Positions 54,860 through 62,915 of a DNA stretch of 64,000 bases are shown here, one piece after another (within the stretch, counting starts at the first letter, position 1; each line of letters begins with the position of its first letter). The notes below the pieces were generated by a model. It was not told where the DNA came from. It searched no databases and saw only the letters and a list, made by a program, of their open reading frames with translations. The stretch covers positions 62,001 to 126,000 of the forward strand of contig NZ_JAMTCF010000014.1 of the NCBI RefSeq assembly GCF_024171695.1, in the 5' to 3' direction. Source of the DNA: Actinosynnema pretiosum. GTDB taxonomy: Bacteria; Actinomycetota; Actinomycetes; Mycobacteriales; Pseudonocardiaceae. Both the position numbers and the translations under genes were made by a program.

Positions 54860-55193
54860 GACGAGGCTCCCGGTCGGGGCATTGGATCTTCCTCGACTGC
54901 TGTTCTACCAGGAGCCTCGCCCGCCGCGTTCCCACCACTCTGCCTGCGCCGTGAACTGTGACAGTGACGATGAAATGACTCAATCATTCCAAAAAATCCA
55001 CTGCAAATAAAATTCCTCAGATTCGATCAAAAAAGCAAATCGCCCTCGCAGGCGCACCGAAGATAAAAGGCGCCCTTCGGAAGCCGCAAGAGGGTGATTA
55101 TTTTTGGGGTCCAACCGCGCCCCCGTGACACGATGTGATGATCTTACCCCTGGACGTTCAATCGGTCGAGAAGTTTGAGCTAGGCTAAGAACC

Positions 55194-55781
55194 ATGCCTG
55201 AGAGTGTGAATACCACTGCGGTTGACCTCTCTTCCCGATTGAAGCTGGTCATAAACGATAAGTTGGAACTCATGGCAGATCGGAAAGAGTTTGAGTCGAT
55301 CGAGTATGCCAAACTTTCCGAGCGTGCGCGAAATGATGCCGCGTCGCACCGACGCCTGAAGGAGCGCATTCTCAAGCTTTCACCCGAAAGTCTTGAAGAT
55401 GCTTTCAAGGTATTTGTCCAACTCGTTGACGATGCTGTCCGGGAAGGAGGCTCTTCAGCTCCGCCTCCAGTGACTCCCGAGCCGCCCAGGAAGGTCGAAA
55501 AAAAGACCGAATTTTCCGATGAAGCACATTTGCACACTGAGACGGCGGTTGAAAAAGGACTTTTTCGGGACGAGCTTCTCGCCTTGCTGCGCGAACATCC
55601 GGAACGCCTTTGGCGGAGGCAGGAATTGATGGCGGCGCTTGATGTTCCGATGAATCGAGTGCGCAAAGCCTTGGCGATTCTATTGCGCAAAGGGCAAATC
55701 GAAAAGCCCAGTTCGGGTCATTATTGCATGAAAATGAATCGACCTGCACGCGGCGAAAAAGCGGGCATTCATCGGCAGTGA
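55194..55781 (+). CDS. Low-GC winged-helix-like hypothetical protein
   Basis: The 195-residue product starts at ATG 55194. Its GC content and third-position GC are far lower than all neighbours, with many AAA, GAT and TTG codons. An N-terminal helical region (LKLVINDKLELMADRKEFES), a Pro-rich linker (APPPVTPEPPRK) and a C-terminal winged-helix-like segment (RQELMAALDVPMNRVRKALAIL then KGQIEKPSSGHY) are visible. It was probably acquired from a lower-GC source. A regulator role is inferred. Confidence 0.75.
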   Translation: MPESVNTTAVDLSSRLKLVINDKLELMADRKEFESIEYAKLSERARNDAASHRRLKERILKLSPESLEDAFKVFVQLVDDAVREGGSSAPPPVTPEPPRKVEKKTEFSDEAHLHTETAVEKGLFRDELLALLREHPERLWRRQELMAALDVPMNRVRKALAILLRKGQIEKPSSGHYCMKMNRPARGEKAGIHRQ

Positions 55782-55929
55782 TTTTCGTGGGCCGCGACTG
55801 CATTTCGCGTCGCGTCTCCGCTGGAATGCTTCCGTACTCACGCCCACCAATGAGGGGTGAGTGACCCGGAGCGGTTCCGGTCGAGATGAAACGCCGTTGT
55901 CGATCCGGCGTGGCGGACGTCGGGCGATG

Positions 55930-56292
55930 TTATCGGAACAGGTGCACGCGCTCTCCCGAGCAGTATCTGCGGGCGACGACGAACAGAGGAAGGTGGAACT
56001 GGTCCAGGCTCAGGTGGCTGGGGGCCGGGCCCGTCCTGGCCAGGACGGGCTTGCTGTAGGCCAGCGTCTGGCCGTCGCGGGCGGCGTAGCGCGCGGGCAC
56101 GCTGTCGACGGTCCCGTGCGCGAGTGCGGTCGCGTCGTCCAGGGCGAGTTCGACCAGGCCGCTGACCTCGGCGTAGTCGGGCCGCTCGAAGCTGTGGTCG
56201 ATCAAGGGCGCGGGCGCTCTCCCCACGAGGACGCGGCGGTGCAGCGTGGGCCTGCGTTGTCGGGCGTGGGCTGTCGCAGCGGCGAGGGACAT
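55930..56292 (-). CDS. Small hypothetical protein, distal gene of a membrane/coiled-coil operon
   Basis: The 120-residue product is read from ATG 56292, 23 bases after the preceding stop on the same strand. It has a basic N-terminus (HARQRRPTLHRRVLVGR), an acidic middle and a C-terminal LDQFHLPLFVVARRY. No ribosome-binding site is obvious. It is probably the last gene of the unit 57837-55930. Function is unknown. Confidence 0.5.
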   Translation of the reverse strand: MSLAAATAHARQRRPTLHRRVLVGRAPAPLIDHSFERPDYAEVSGLVELALDDATALAHGTVDSVPARYAARDGQTLAYSKPVLARTGPAPSHLSLDQFHLPLFVVARRYCSGERVHLFR

Positions 56293-56315
56293 GTGGGCGA
56301 CGGGGTGGGGCGGTG

Positions 56316-57188
56316 TCAGCCGGGGTGTCGTCTCTGCTCGCAGCGGCGGGTCAACTCGTCGTGTTCCTCCTGCCGTGGACCGGGCTCATCGGGGCGGGGC
56401 CCAAGGGCCAGCACGGGGTCGGTGACCGAGTGGGCCAGGCGGTGGACCACCACCTGCACGGCCAGCTCCAACCAGGCAGGCAGATCGTGCTCGGGGGCGG
56501 CCGGTCCGAGCGCGCGGTCGAACCACACCGGCAGCACCTGCTCCTCGCCCAGGATCTGCCCGAGACGGGTGCGGACCCGCGCCGCCAGCTCGGCCAGCGC
56601 CGTGACCGCCTTCTTGTGCACCGGCAGGGCCTGGCGGTGCCGCCGGATGGCGGCCTGGCCCTGCTCGGCGGCGGCGCGTGCGTCCCGCTCGGCCTCGGGC
56701 AGCAGCCGCTGCTGTTCGGTCAAGGCGGTGTTCGCTCGGGCCCGTCGCGTGTGCAGTGCCTGCCAGGCCGGGTCGTCGTCGGGGGCGGCCTTGGCGGCGT
56801 CGCGGGCGAGGTCGACGACCCGTCCCAGCAGAAGGCGGTGTTCGGCGCGCACGGCCTCGGGGAGCGCGCGGCGGCGCGCCAAATCCTGGGTGAGCGTCTC
56901 GGTGAGCAGGTCCTCGCGCACCCGCTGGCCTGCCAGGACGGTGCGGGCCAGCGTGGTGACAGCGGCGGGCCAGTGGTCCAGGTCGGCGGAGGGCACGGAG
57001 CCGGTGGCCTTGAGGCGGCGTTCGAGCAGGTTCAACCGGGCGCGCAAGGCGACGACCTGCGCACCGAGCGCGTCGCGTTCCCCGGCTGCGCCGTCGAGGC
57101 GCTCGACGATCTCGGACAGGTGGTAGCCACCGAGCTGACTGCGCAACTCCTCCACGTCCTCGGCCAGGTCGGACCACCGCTCAACCAC
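56316..57188 (-). CDS. Coiled-coil hypothetical protein
   Basis: The 290-residue product starts at GTG 57188, overlapping the upstream stop by eight bases. Residues 1-60 form a coiled coil (AEDVEELRSQLGG, VVALRARLNLLERRL). The middle is helical with many Arg and Ala residues, and a C-terminal segment ends in an acidic/basic tail. It lacks membrane segments and may attach to the membrane protein encoded just upstream. No family is assigned. Confidence 0.7.
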   Translation of the reverse strand: MVERWSDLAEDVEELRSQLGGYHLSEIVERLDGAAGERDALGAQVVALRARLNLLERRLKATGSVPSADLDHWPAAVTTLARTVLAGQRVREDLLTETLTQDLARRRALPEAVRAEHRLLLGRVVDLARDAAKAAPDDDPAWQALHTRRARANTALTEQQRLLPEAERDARAAAEQGQAAIRRHRQALPVHKKAVTALAELAARVRTRLGQILGEEQVLPVWFDRALGPAAPEHDLPAWLELAVQVVVHRLAHSVTDPVLALGPRPDEPGPRQEEHDELTRRCEQRRHPG

Positions 57189-57837
57189 GACGTCCCCCTC
57201 GAACAGCCCGGTCCTCCCGGACTGCGGCGAGCCTGGGCAGCACCGTGGTCAGGCCGGTGGCGTCACCGGTCAGCACGATGGCGCACGCCAGCAGCATCAC
57301 GACCAACGGCAACGCCCACCCGTTCCACAGCAGCGCGGCGAGCAGCGGTACCAGCGTGGTGGCGACCACGATCGCCGCCCGCAGCCGCTCCACGGGGCCG
57401 GTGCCCGGCGTGGGCGGGGACTGGGGGTCCGGGACGGGCACCACGGCCAGCCAGGTGCCCGCCAGCGCGGTCAAGGCCAGCGGGAGCAGCACCACTTGGG
57501 GCGGCAGGGCACCGATCCCGTCGAACACGCCCAGCGGCACCAGCAGTCCCGACAGCAGGGACGTGCCCGCCGCGGCGGCGGCCACCGCGCGGGTGCGCGG
57601 GAGGTAGTGCTTGTTCTCGGCGACGCGCAGCCGCACGGGCAGCTCCCTCCTGCGGGCTTCCAGCTCGTCCCAGGCATCGGAGAGCTCGGCCAGCAACACC
57701 GACGCCCGCTCCTCCTCCCCGTCCTCGACGGCGGCCTGCAGTCGGTCGGCCAACTCGGCCAGGCGCCGCTGCCCGGCGGTGAACTCGTCGAGCGGGTTCG
57801 GTGCGCTCATCGTCCTCGCCTCGTCCGCGCCTGCCAT
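57181..57837 (-). CDS. Membrane protein with N-terminal coiled coil
   Basis: The 218-residue product starts at ATG 57837 after AAGGGGGG. Residues 20-70 form a charged coiled coil (LADRLQAAVEDGEEERASVL). Four hydrophobic segments follow (AAAAAGTSLLSGLLVPLGVF, VVLLPLALTALAGTWLAVV, IVVATTLVPLLAALLWNGWA and a partly overlapping LVVMLLACAIVL). It opens a three-gene operon ending at 55930. A structural or sensor role is possible. Confidence 0.7.
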   Translation of the reverse strand: MAGADEARTMSAPNPLDEFTAGQRRLAELADRLQAAVEDGEEERASVLLAELSDAWDELEARRRELPVRLRVAENKHYLPRTRAVAAAAAGTSLLSGLLVPLGVFDGIGALPPQVVLLPLALTALAGTWLAVVPVPDPQSPPTPGTGPVERLRAAIVVATTLVPLLAALLWNGWALPLVVMLLACAIVLTGDATGLTTVLPRLAAVREDRAVRGGRRG

Positions 57838-58084
57838 ATGCCCCCCTTGGCGGTCACCCTGTGTGTTAAGACTGTAGCCAAAAGTGCACAACGGGAAAGG
57901 GTGCGGCCTGAGCCGGCGTCCTGTCGCGCGCAGGCCGTTCCTGTCCGCCGAACCCGAACGCGACCGATGTGCGCGGACGTCAGAGCGGCGTGGCCCGCTC
58001 GTCGTCGGTATCGAGCACGCGCGCGAGGCACCTGACGCCCCCAGGACCTGACAGCTCACCGTCAGTCGACTGCGCCGCCAGGAG

Positions 58085-58147
58085 TGGAAACATTTGTTCC
58101 ACACCGTCCGGTCGACCACGCCTCCATGTGGAAACATTGTTGCCATG
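58085..58147. promoter_or_regulatory. GTGGAAACAT repeats in the promoter of the HTH gene
   Basis: A palindrome GTGGAAACATTTGTTCCAC lies at 58085-58103. A partial copy, GTGGAAACATTGTTGCCA, ends at the ATG (58129-58146). The two sites are 44 bases apart, so they could form a pair of operators for the HTH protein itself. Confidence 0.7.
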
Positions 58148-58924
58148 TCGACGACCGTGCAGCCGATCTATCTCGATCCCGCCGACCTCGCCGTCCTCTA
58201 TCTACGCCGCGCCGGCCAGACCGACCACTGCCACCTCGTCCTCGACCTCCGAGACGGCGACCTCGCCGCCCACGCCAACCAGGAGGTCGAGGACCGCGAC
58301 GTCCCCGAGAGCGTCGTCAGCGGCACTGTCCTGCGGTGGAGCATCCCGCGCCTGACCCCTGGGGACGCCAACCGGTTGATCGACCAGGCTCTCCCGCTGG
58401 CCCGCCGCGTCCTCGCCGGGTTCACCACCACCCTCGACACACAGCGCGCCACCGACATCGGCGTCCTGGACCGCGACGCCACCGCCGCCCGCGACGAGAT
58501 CGAGGAGCTGGTCGCCGACTACCGCGACCACGGGCAGGTCATCGGCGAGATGGACGCGGACGAGTAGTTCGGCGCCACCGTCCCCGAAGGGCTGACCGCC
58601 GACACCACCGACGGCGAGCTGGACGGGCTGGTCGCCGAACTCGACGAGGTCGCCCTGTCCGAGCACCACGTCCTGCTCGACACCCGTCACCACCTGGAGA
58701 CCGTGCGCGACAGGCTCCGCGAGGACCGGGCCGAGGGGTTCGTCGAGCTGGCCCGGCAGGCCGAGGCGGACCGCGTCGCCGCCCAAGCCCGCCGCAACGA
58801 GCTGCTCCATCGCGCCTATCAGTCCGGTGTGAGCGCCCGCTCCCTGGCCACGGCGATCGGGCTGTCCCACACCGGCGTACTGCGCGCCATCCGCAACCAC
58901 GGCAACCGCGCCCCCGATGCCTGA
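58145..58924 (+). pseudogene. HTH-family gene interrupted by one in-frame TAG
   Basis: From ATG 58145 the frame encodes an alpha-beta N-terminal domain (PIYLDPADLAVLYLRRAG) and a helical middle. TAG 58565-58567 (codon 141) interrupts it. The same frame then continues as VPEGLTADTTDGELDGL to a C-terminal helix-turn-helix (SARSLATAIGLSHTGVLRAI) and stops at 58922-58924. The related gene at 36133 has Trp at the amber position. No other lesion is visible. Repeats in the promoter suggest self-regulation. Either recent nonsense mutation or readthrough is possible. Confidence 0.65.
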
Positions 58925-59101
58925 TCCACCTGCGGCACGACGGCCACGCGACCGGCGGGCCCAGTCCTCCTTCCTGGTCCCAGGGCTCACACCCGCGGTC
59001 GGCCCCGAGCACCGGTCTGCGGTGCGCAGCGGCGTGCCGGCCACCCCGACCAAGCGATCGGGTTCGCAGGTCAGCAGCGCCTGCGCCCTAGCATCCCCGG
59101 T

Positions 59102-60586
59102 ATGGCGAAGAAGTCAAAGTCGAAGCGGACGCCGGTACGGCGGCCGATCCCGGAGTCGAAGCTGACCGGCGGCCCCCGAAGGGAAAAAGGCGGGTACCAC
59201 GTCGGCACGCTCAAAAGCGCCGGCCGGGCGGTCCAGAACCTGCTGGTGGCCCCGGAGGTGGCCCCGGACCTGCGGGTCGAGCTGCTGCCGCCGCTGCTGT
59301 GGTTACAGCACGCCGACGGGCTGCCGGGCAACCTGTGCGTAGGCGCGACCATGACCCTGCACCACGCCTACGCCCAGCTGGGCATCGTCGCCGAGCCCCT
59401 TGCGGTGGACCTGGTGGTGCGCAACGAACGCACCTACCAGACCACGATGTACGGCCGTCCCGACCCGTACTGGGAAGGCAGGGTGTTCCACGGCCACGCC
59501 GTACTGTGGATGCCCCGCTCCGGCAGGTTGTGCGACGCCACCGTCGAGCGGTACCCCGAGGTCCGCCGCTACCGGCTCGGCCCGGTCGTGGGCCGCTCCG
59601 TCGGGTACGGCACCGACACCCCGGAGCACCGCGCCGCCGCCGAGCGGGGCGAACTGCCCGCCGGGTCCCACATCGCGGTCAACCGCAAGGACCTGCTCCT
59701 CATGTACACCGTCGTGGACGACCGGTACGCCCGCGTGGTCGCCGACCACGCGCACGACCCCGAACTGCGCGAGGACTACCGCCGCGGCGGCGTCAACCTC
59801 GCAGCCGAGGCCCTCCAGCTCTGGCGGCTGCCCGAGATCGCAGACCGCATCCGGCAGGCCCCCTACCCGCGCCTGCACGCCCTGCTCGACGCGGTCGGCG
59901 ACGCCAGGGCCACCGTGGACGAAGCCGGTGACGTCCGCTTCCTGCTCCACACCGACGGCGGCGAGCTCGCGCTGCGCCTGGACGAGATCCCCCTGCCCCG
60001 GGATCTGCCCGACCCCGCCACCCTGCCCCGCCTGTACGACGTCGCCGAACTCCCCGGCCCGGCCGAGATCGACCGTCACACCGACCCCGTCCTGGTCGGC
60101 GAGGCCGCCCAGGACGTGCGCACCGAGGCCCGCACCCTGATCACCGGCGACCACACCACCGGCGGCGGCGACGAGCCCGTGGTCGTGTTCGAGCCCCTGC
60201 GGGCGATCGGGATGCGACAGGGCGGGCTGACCACCGAGATGCAGGCGTTCGCCATCATCCAGGCAGGATTCGCCCGCGCCGCCTCCGGCCGTCTCCGGCC
60301 GCCCCACCTGGCCCACTGGTCGGTCCGCCTCACCGGGGACGGCCTCGAACTCTGGGACGACGGGGGCCTCTGGGCCCAGGCGCCGCACACCCCGGATCCC
60401 GCCTGGCGCGCCGCCGCCGAGCAGCACGGCCGCGTCCGGGTGATCTACGGCGTGCGCACCGGCGTCCGGGTCCCCACATGCCTCACCCCCGAGGACTACA
60501 CCCCGCAACGACGCGGCGAGGAACTGCTGCACAGCCGCGGCCAGGGCATCGTCGCCGTCGCCACCGTCCCCTGGCACGCTGCCTGA
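59102..60586 (+). CDS. Hypothetical protein with papain/transglutaminase-like motifs
   Basis: The 494-residue product starts at ATG 59102. Residues 75-150 show C79 in N-L-C-V-G-A followed by a long helix, H132 in H-G-H-A-V-L-W, and D145 in L-C-D-A-T-V, the Cys-His-Asp order of transglutaminase- or NlpC-like folds. The C-terminal 200 residues include a helical F-A-I-I-Q-A-G-F segment and a beta region. It stands alone between two operons. An enzymatic role (peptidase, acyltransferase or deamidase) is inferred only from triad spacing. Confidence 0.65.
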   Translation: MAKKSKSKRTPVRRPIPESKLTGGPRREKGGYHVGTLKSAGRAVQNLLVAPEVAPDLRVELLPPLLWLQHADGLPGNLCVGATMTLHHAYAQLGIVAEPLAVDLVVRNERTYQTTMYGRPDPYWEGRVFHGHAVLWMPRSGRLCDATVERYPEVRRYRLGPVVGRSVGYGTDTPEHRAAAERGELPAGSHIAVNRKDLLLMYTVVDDRYARVVADHAHDPELREDYRRGGVNLAAEALQLWRLPEIADRIRQAPYPRLHALLDAVGDARATVDEAGDVRFLLHTDGGELALRLDEIPLPRDLPDPATLPRLYDVAELPGPAEIDRHTDPVLVGEAAQDVRTEARTLITGDHTTGGGDEPVVVFEPLRAIGMRQGGLTTEMQAFAIIQAGFARAASGRLRPPHLAHWSVRLTGDGLELWDDGGLWAQAPHTPDPAWRAAAEQHGRVRVIYGVRTGVRVPTCLTPEDYTPQRRGEELLHSRGQGIVAVATVPWHAA

Positions 60587-60832
60587 CCGGCCCCCGGTCG
60601 TGGCCGCGCTCGCCCGCGTGATCGCGGTCCGTCCAGGCGGGCGACGCCCGGCCTCCGGCATCGGCGAGGCCTTTGCCGACCTCGCCGACACTGCGCGTCG
60701 CGGGATGCCGCACTGCCCGGCCGGGGACGAGGTGCCGGTACGGGTCGGGGGCGTCGGCCCGGTCCTGCAGGGCGGCGCCGGACGCCGCCACCTCCCGGCA
60801 GGACGGGTCCGGCCGCGTCGCCCCCGACTCCC

Positions 60833-61024
60833 TTAGCTGATCACGCCGTCCCAGAAGCCCCAGGCCACGGGGAACGTGCCGCCCCCGGCGAGCACGGCCA
60901 CGGGCAGGGAGCCGGTCGCGGCGAAGGTCAACCAACCCGCGGCGAGCGAGCACAGCAACGACAGCAGCAGCACCAGGGTGGTGCGGACGCTGACATGAGG
61001 CGTCCTGGGGGTGGGTTCGTTCAT
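60833..61024 (-). CDS. Small two-helix membrane protein
   Basis: The 63-residue product is read from ATG 61024 with GAGGAG seven bases upstream. Two hydrophobic helices are present, TTLVLLLSLLCSLAAGWLTF and PVAVLAGGGTFPVAWGF, after a polar start. The 246 bases downstream, to the gene at 59102, show nothing. Function is unknown; small inner-membrane proteins of this type are common in actinomycete accessory DNA. Confidence 0.65.
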   Translation of the reverse strand: MNEPTPRTPHVSVRTTLVLLLSLLCSLAAGWLTFAATGSLPVAVLAGGGTFPVAWGFWDGVIS

Positions 61025-61672
61025 TGCGGCGATCTCCTCAAGGTCGAGCGCGGGCCCGTGAACCGGAACGTCCGGGGTGCCACGCGGTGCGGTGGTGGAC
61101 GTACGCAGACGGGATGTCTGCGCATGTCGTACCGGCTGCTCGACCTGTCGCCGGGGTGGTGGCCGCAGCCACCCCCGGCTAGGCTCTGCGGAGGAAGTCC
61201 CACAGGCTGGTCGACCAGCCGTCGAAGAGCTCCGTGGCAGTGGACCGGATTGCAGCCGGACCGCCGCCATATCGGGGCTCTTCGCGCTTTCGGAGTGAAA
61301 CCGTAGCGGAGCGCGCCGCCGATCACTACCGCCGCTTCTCGCGGGCTTCGTCGGCCGAGGACGTCTTTGCCCCCTGAGGGGGGGGTAAAGCTCTGACCTG
61401 CATCTTCGCGCGTTGGGATGGACTCCCGCGATCTCAACCGATTTGTTGAACCCGCGTCGAGAGGGCAATTTCGACTGAATTAACCCCAAAACTTTCGACA
61501 GAGGCAAGCGTCGGACCTGCATAAATGAGAATTTTGGGGAAAAAATATACTTTCAGGTCATGACGGCATCATCCCTGCGGGCGAAGCGGTACTTCACGCG
61601 CCGTCCCCGGTCGGGGCGTGACGATTGGGATGACAAGAGCGCACCCCACCCCCTCGACTGTGACTTCCGCCA
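61025..61672. other. Gene-poor region with an AT-rich pocket
   Basis: No supported gene is seen. A CCCCCTGAGGGGGG stem lies near 61373-61386. The stretch 61430-61560 is strikingly AT-rich for this DNA (TTTTGGGGAAAAAATATAC near the end). It may hold promoters or be acquired DNA. Confidence 0.5.
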
Positions 61673-61957
61673 CTATCGTTGCCGTGGTGCGCGGGACGCC
61701 TCCCGCAAGGGCCTCACCACGGCGCGGCGGTTCGTGCTGGCAGGTTGGCAGGTGCAGTGGACGTGCTCGAGCAGGGCGGCGACGACGCCGAGCGCCGCCG
61801 CAGTCTCGCCCACCTCGGCGGGGTCGTGGGTGTCGTCGGGGACGTACGTGCGGATCAGGTCGGCGACGGCGTCGCGGACCTCGTCCAGGGTGACCGGGCG
61901 GTCGTCGGGGCCGATGGTCCCGACGGCGGTGTGCCGGTCGGGCTGGTCCTGGTTCAT
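61673..61957 (-). CDS. Small hypothetical protein
   Basis: The 94-residue product starts at ATG 61957 with GGGAG upstream. It has an acidic N-terminal half (RPVTLDEVRDAVADLIRTYV), a helix ALGVVAALLEHVHCTC and a basic tail. The Cys-x-Cys near residue 70 could bind metal. It is the last gene of a minus-strand series starting at or beyond 64000. Function is unknown. Confidence 0.65.
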   Translation of the reverse strand: MNQDQPDRHTAVGTIGPDDRPVTLDEVRDAVADLIRTYVPDDTHDPAEVGETAAALGVVAALLEHVHCTCQPASTNRRAVVRPLREASRAPRQR

Positions 61958-62039
61958 GGGGATGCTCCCGGTGCGGGGACGACGATGCGGGCGCCCCCCA
62001 TCCTGGGGGACGCCCGCCCGTGGTGTGCGTTCGCGCCGG

Positions 62040-62228
62040 TCAGCCTGCGGCGTCGTCGATGTCGGCCTCGTAGGAGGCGACGAAGTCCTCGCGGTCCTTC
62101 TTGTCCGCGATGGTCAGGGCGGTCTGCGCGCCCAGGGTGAGTGCCCGGCTCCGGGCGGCGGTCCTGTTGGTGGCGTCGGCGTTGCGCAGCGCGGTGAGCG
62201 CGGCGCGCAGTTCGGCCGCAGTGACCAT
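62040..62228 (-). CDS. Small helical protein
   Basis: The 62-residue product is read from ATG 62228 with AGGAAGGA upstream, which fixes the start. Sequence is helical and charged: AAELRAALTALRNADATN, then IADKKDREDFVASYEADIDD. It lies between the frameshifted gene at 62261 and the gene at 61673 on the same strand. The family is not recognised. Confidence 0.65.
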   Translation of the reverse strand: MVTAAELRAALTALRNADATNRTAARSRALTLGAQTALTIADKKDREDFVASYEADIDDAAG

Positions 62229-62260
62229 GACGGGGTCCTTCCTCGGGTTATCGCGGCTGG

Positions 62261-62915
62261 TCAGTGGCGGGTGTCGAGGCTGTCGAGGGCGTCGGTGAGC
62301 AGCTCGCCAGACCTGGCGGCGGGCGGGTCGGTGGGGGTCGGCGACTTCGGCGGCGACGTGGCAGGGGTGCAGGCTCGGCTGCTGCCCGGTCGGGCGCTGG
62401 AGCAACTTCCAGTTCGGCTCGGGCGGGGAGACGGCCCGGGTGGCGGTCTCGGCGCGGCGCGGGTCCGTGCCGAGCAGGTCGCGCAGCTTGCCCCAGCGGG
62501 TCGGGTGGATCTGGGAGGGGGCGAGGGCTGTGGGGTGGACGGTGGCGGTGGCCTGGTAGCCGCAGCGCAGACCGAGCGGGACCAGCAGCCCGTGCCCAGG
62601 CCGCCCGGTGGTGTTCCAGCCGGTGGCCGCGCGCAGGTGGGTCGCGGCCTGCTCGCACAGCCCCACCGCGGGGGTGCCGTGGCGCAGCGAGGGGTCGCGG
62701 GTGAACAGCACCTCCCGCACCCGCCCGGCCGGGTCGAGGGCGAGCAGGACGGTGACCGGCCAGTGCAGGGCGAGCGCGGTGCGGTGCAGGGCGGCCCGGA
62801 TCTCGACCGGGTCGGTGGGCGGCAGAGCCAGCCGGGCGCTCCAGGCCCGGGGTGCGAGCGCGACCACCTCGTAGCGGCCGATGCGCGTCCCCACGACGGG
62901 CGCGGGGGCGTTCAC
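62261..62915 (-). CDS. Hypothetical protein with an apparent frameshift near its C-terminus
   Basis: GTG 62915 overlaps the previous TGA (GTGA) and has GGAGGAG upstream. Coding runs RIGRYEVVALAPRAWSARL to EPNWKLLQRP. A one-base change in the CCGCCC-rich tract near 62310-62330 shifts the frame. The natural end SGELLTDALDSLDTRH to TGA 62261-62263 is in the new frame. Without the shift, the protein would fuse into the next gene. A sequencing error is possible. Function is unknown. Confidence 0.55.

Noticed and set aside
157..58924. Selenocysteine or pyrrolysine decoding as the explanation of in-frame stops
   Set aside because: Stops include TAG, TAA and TGA, replaced residues differ (Trp, Tyr, Leu), and no tRNA or recoding genes are present in the window.
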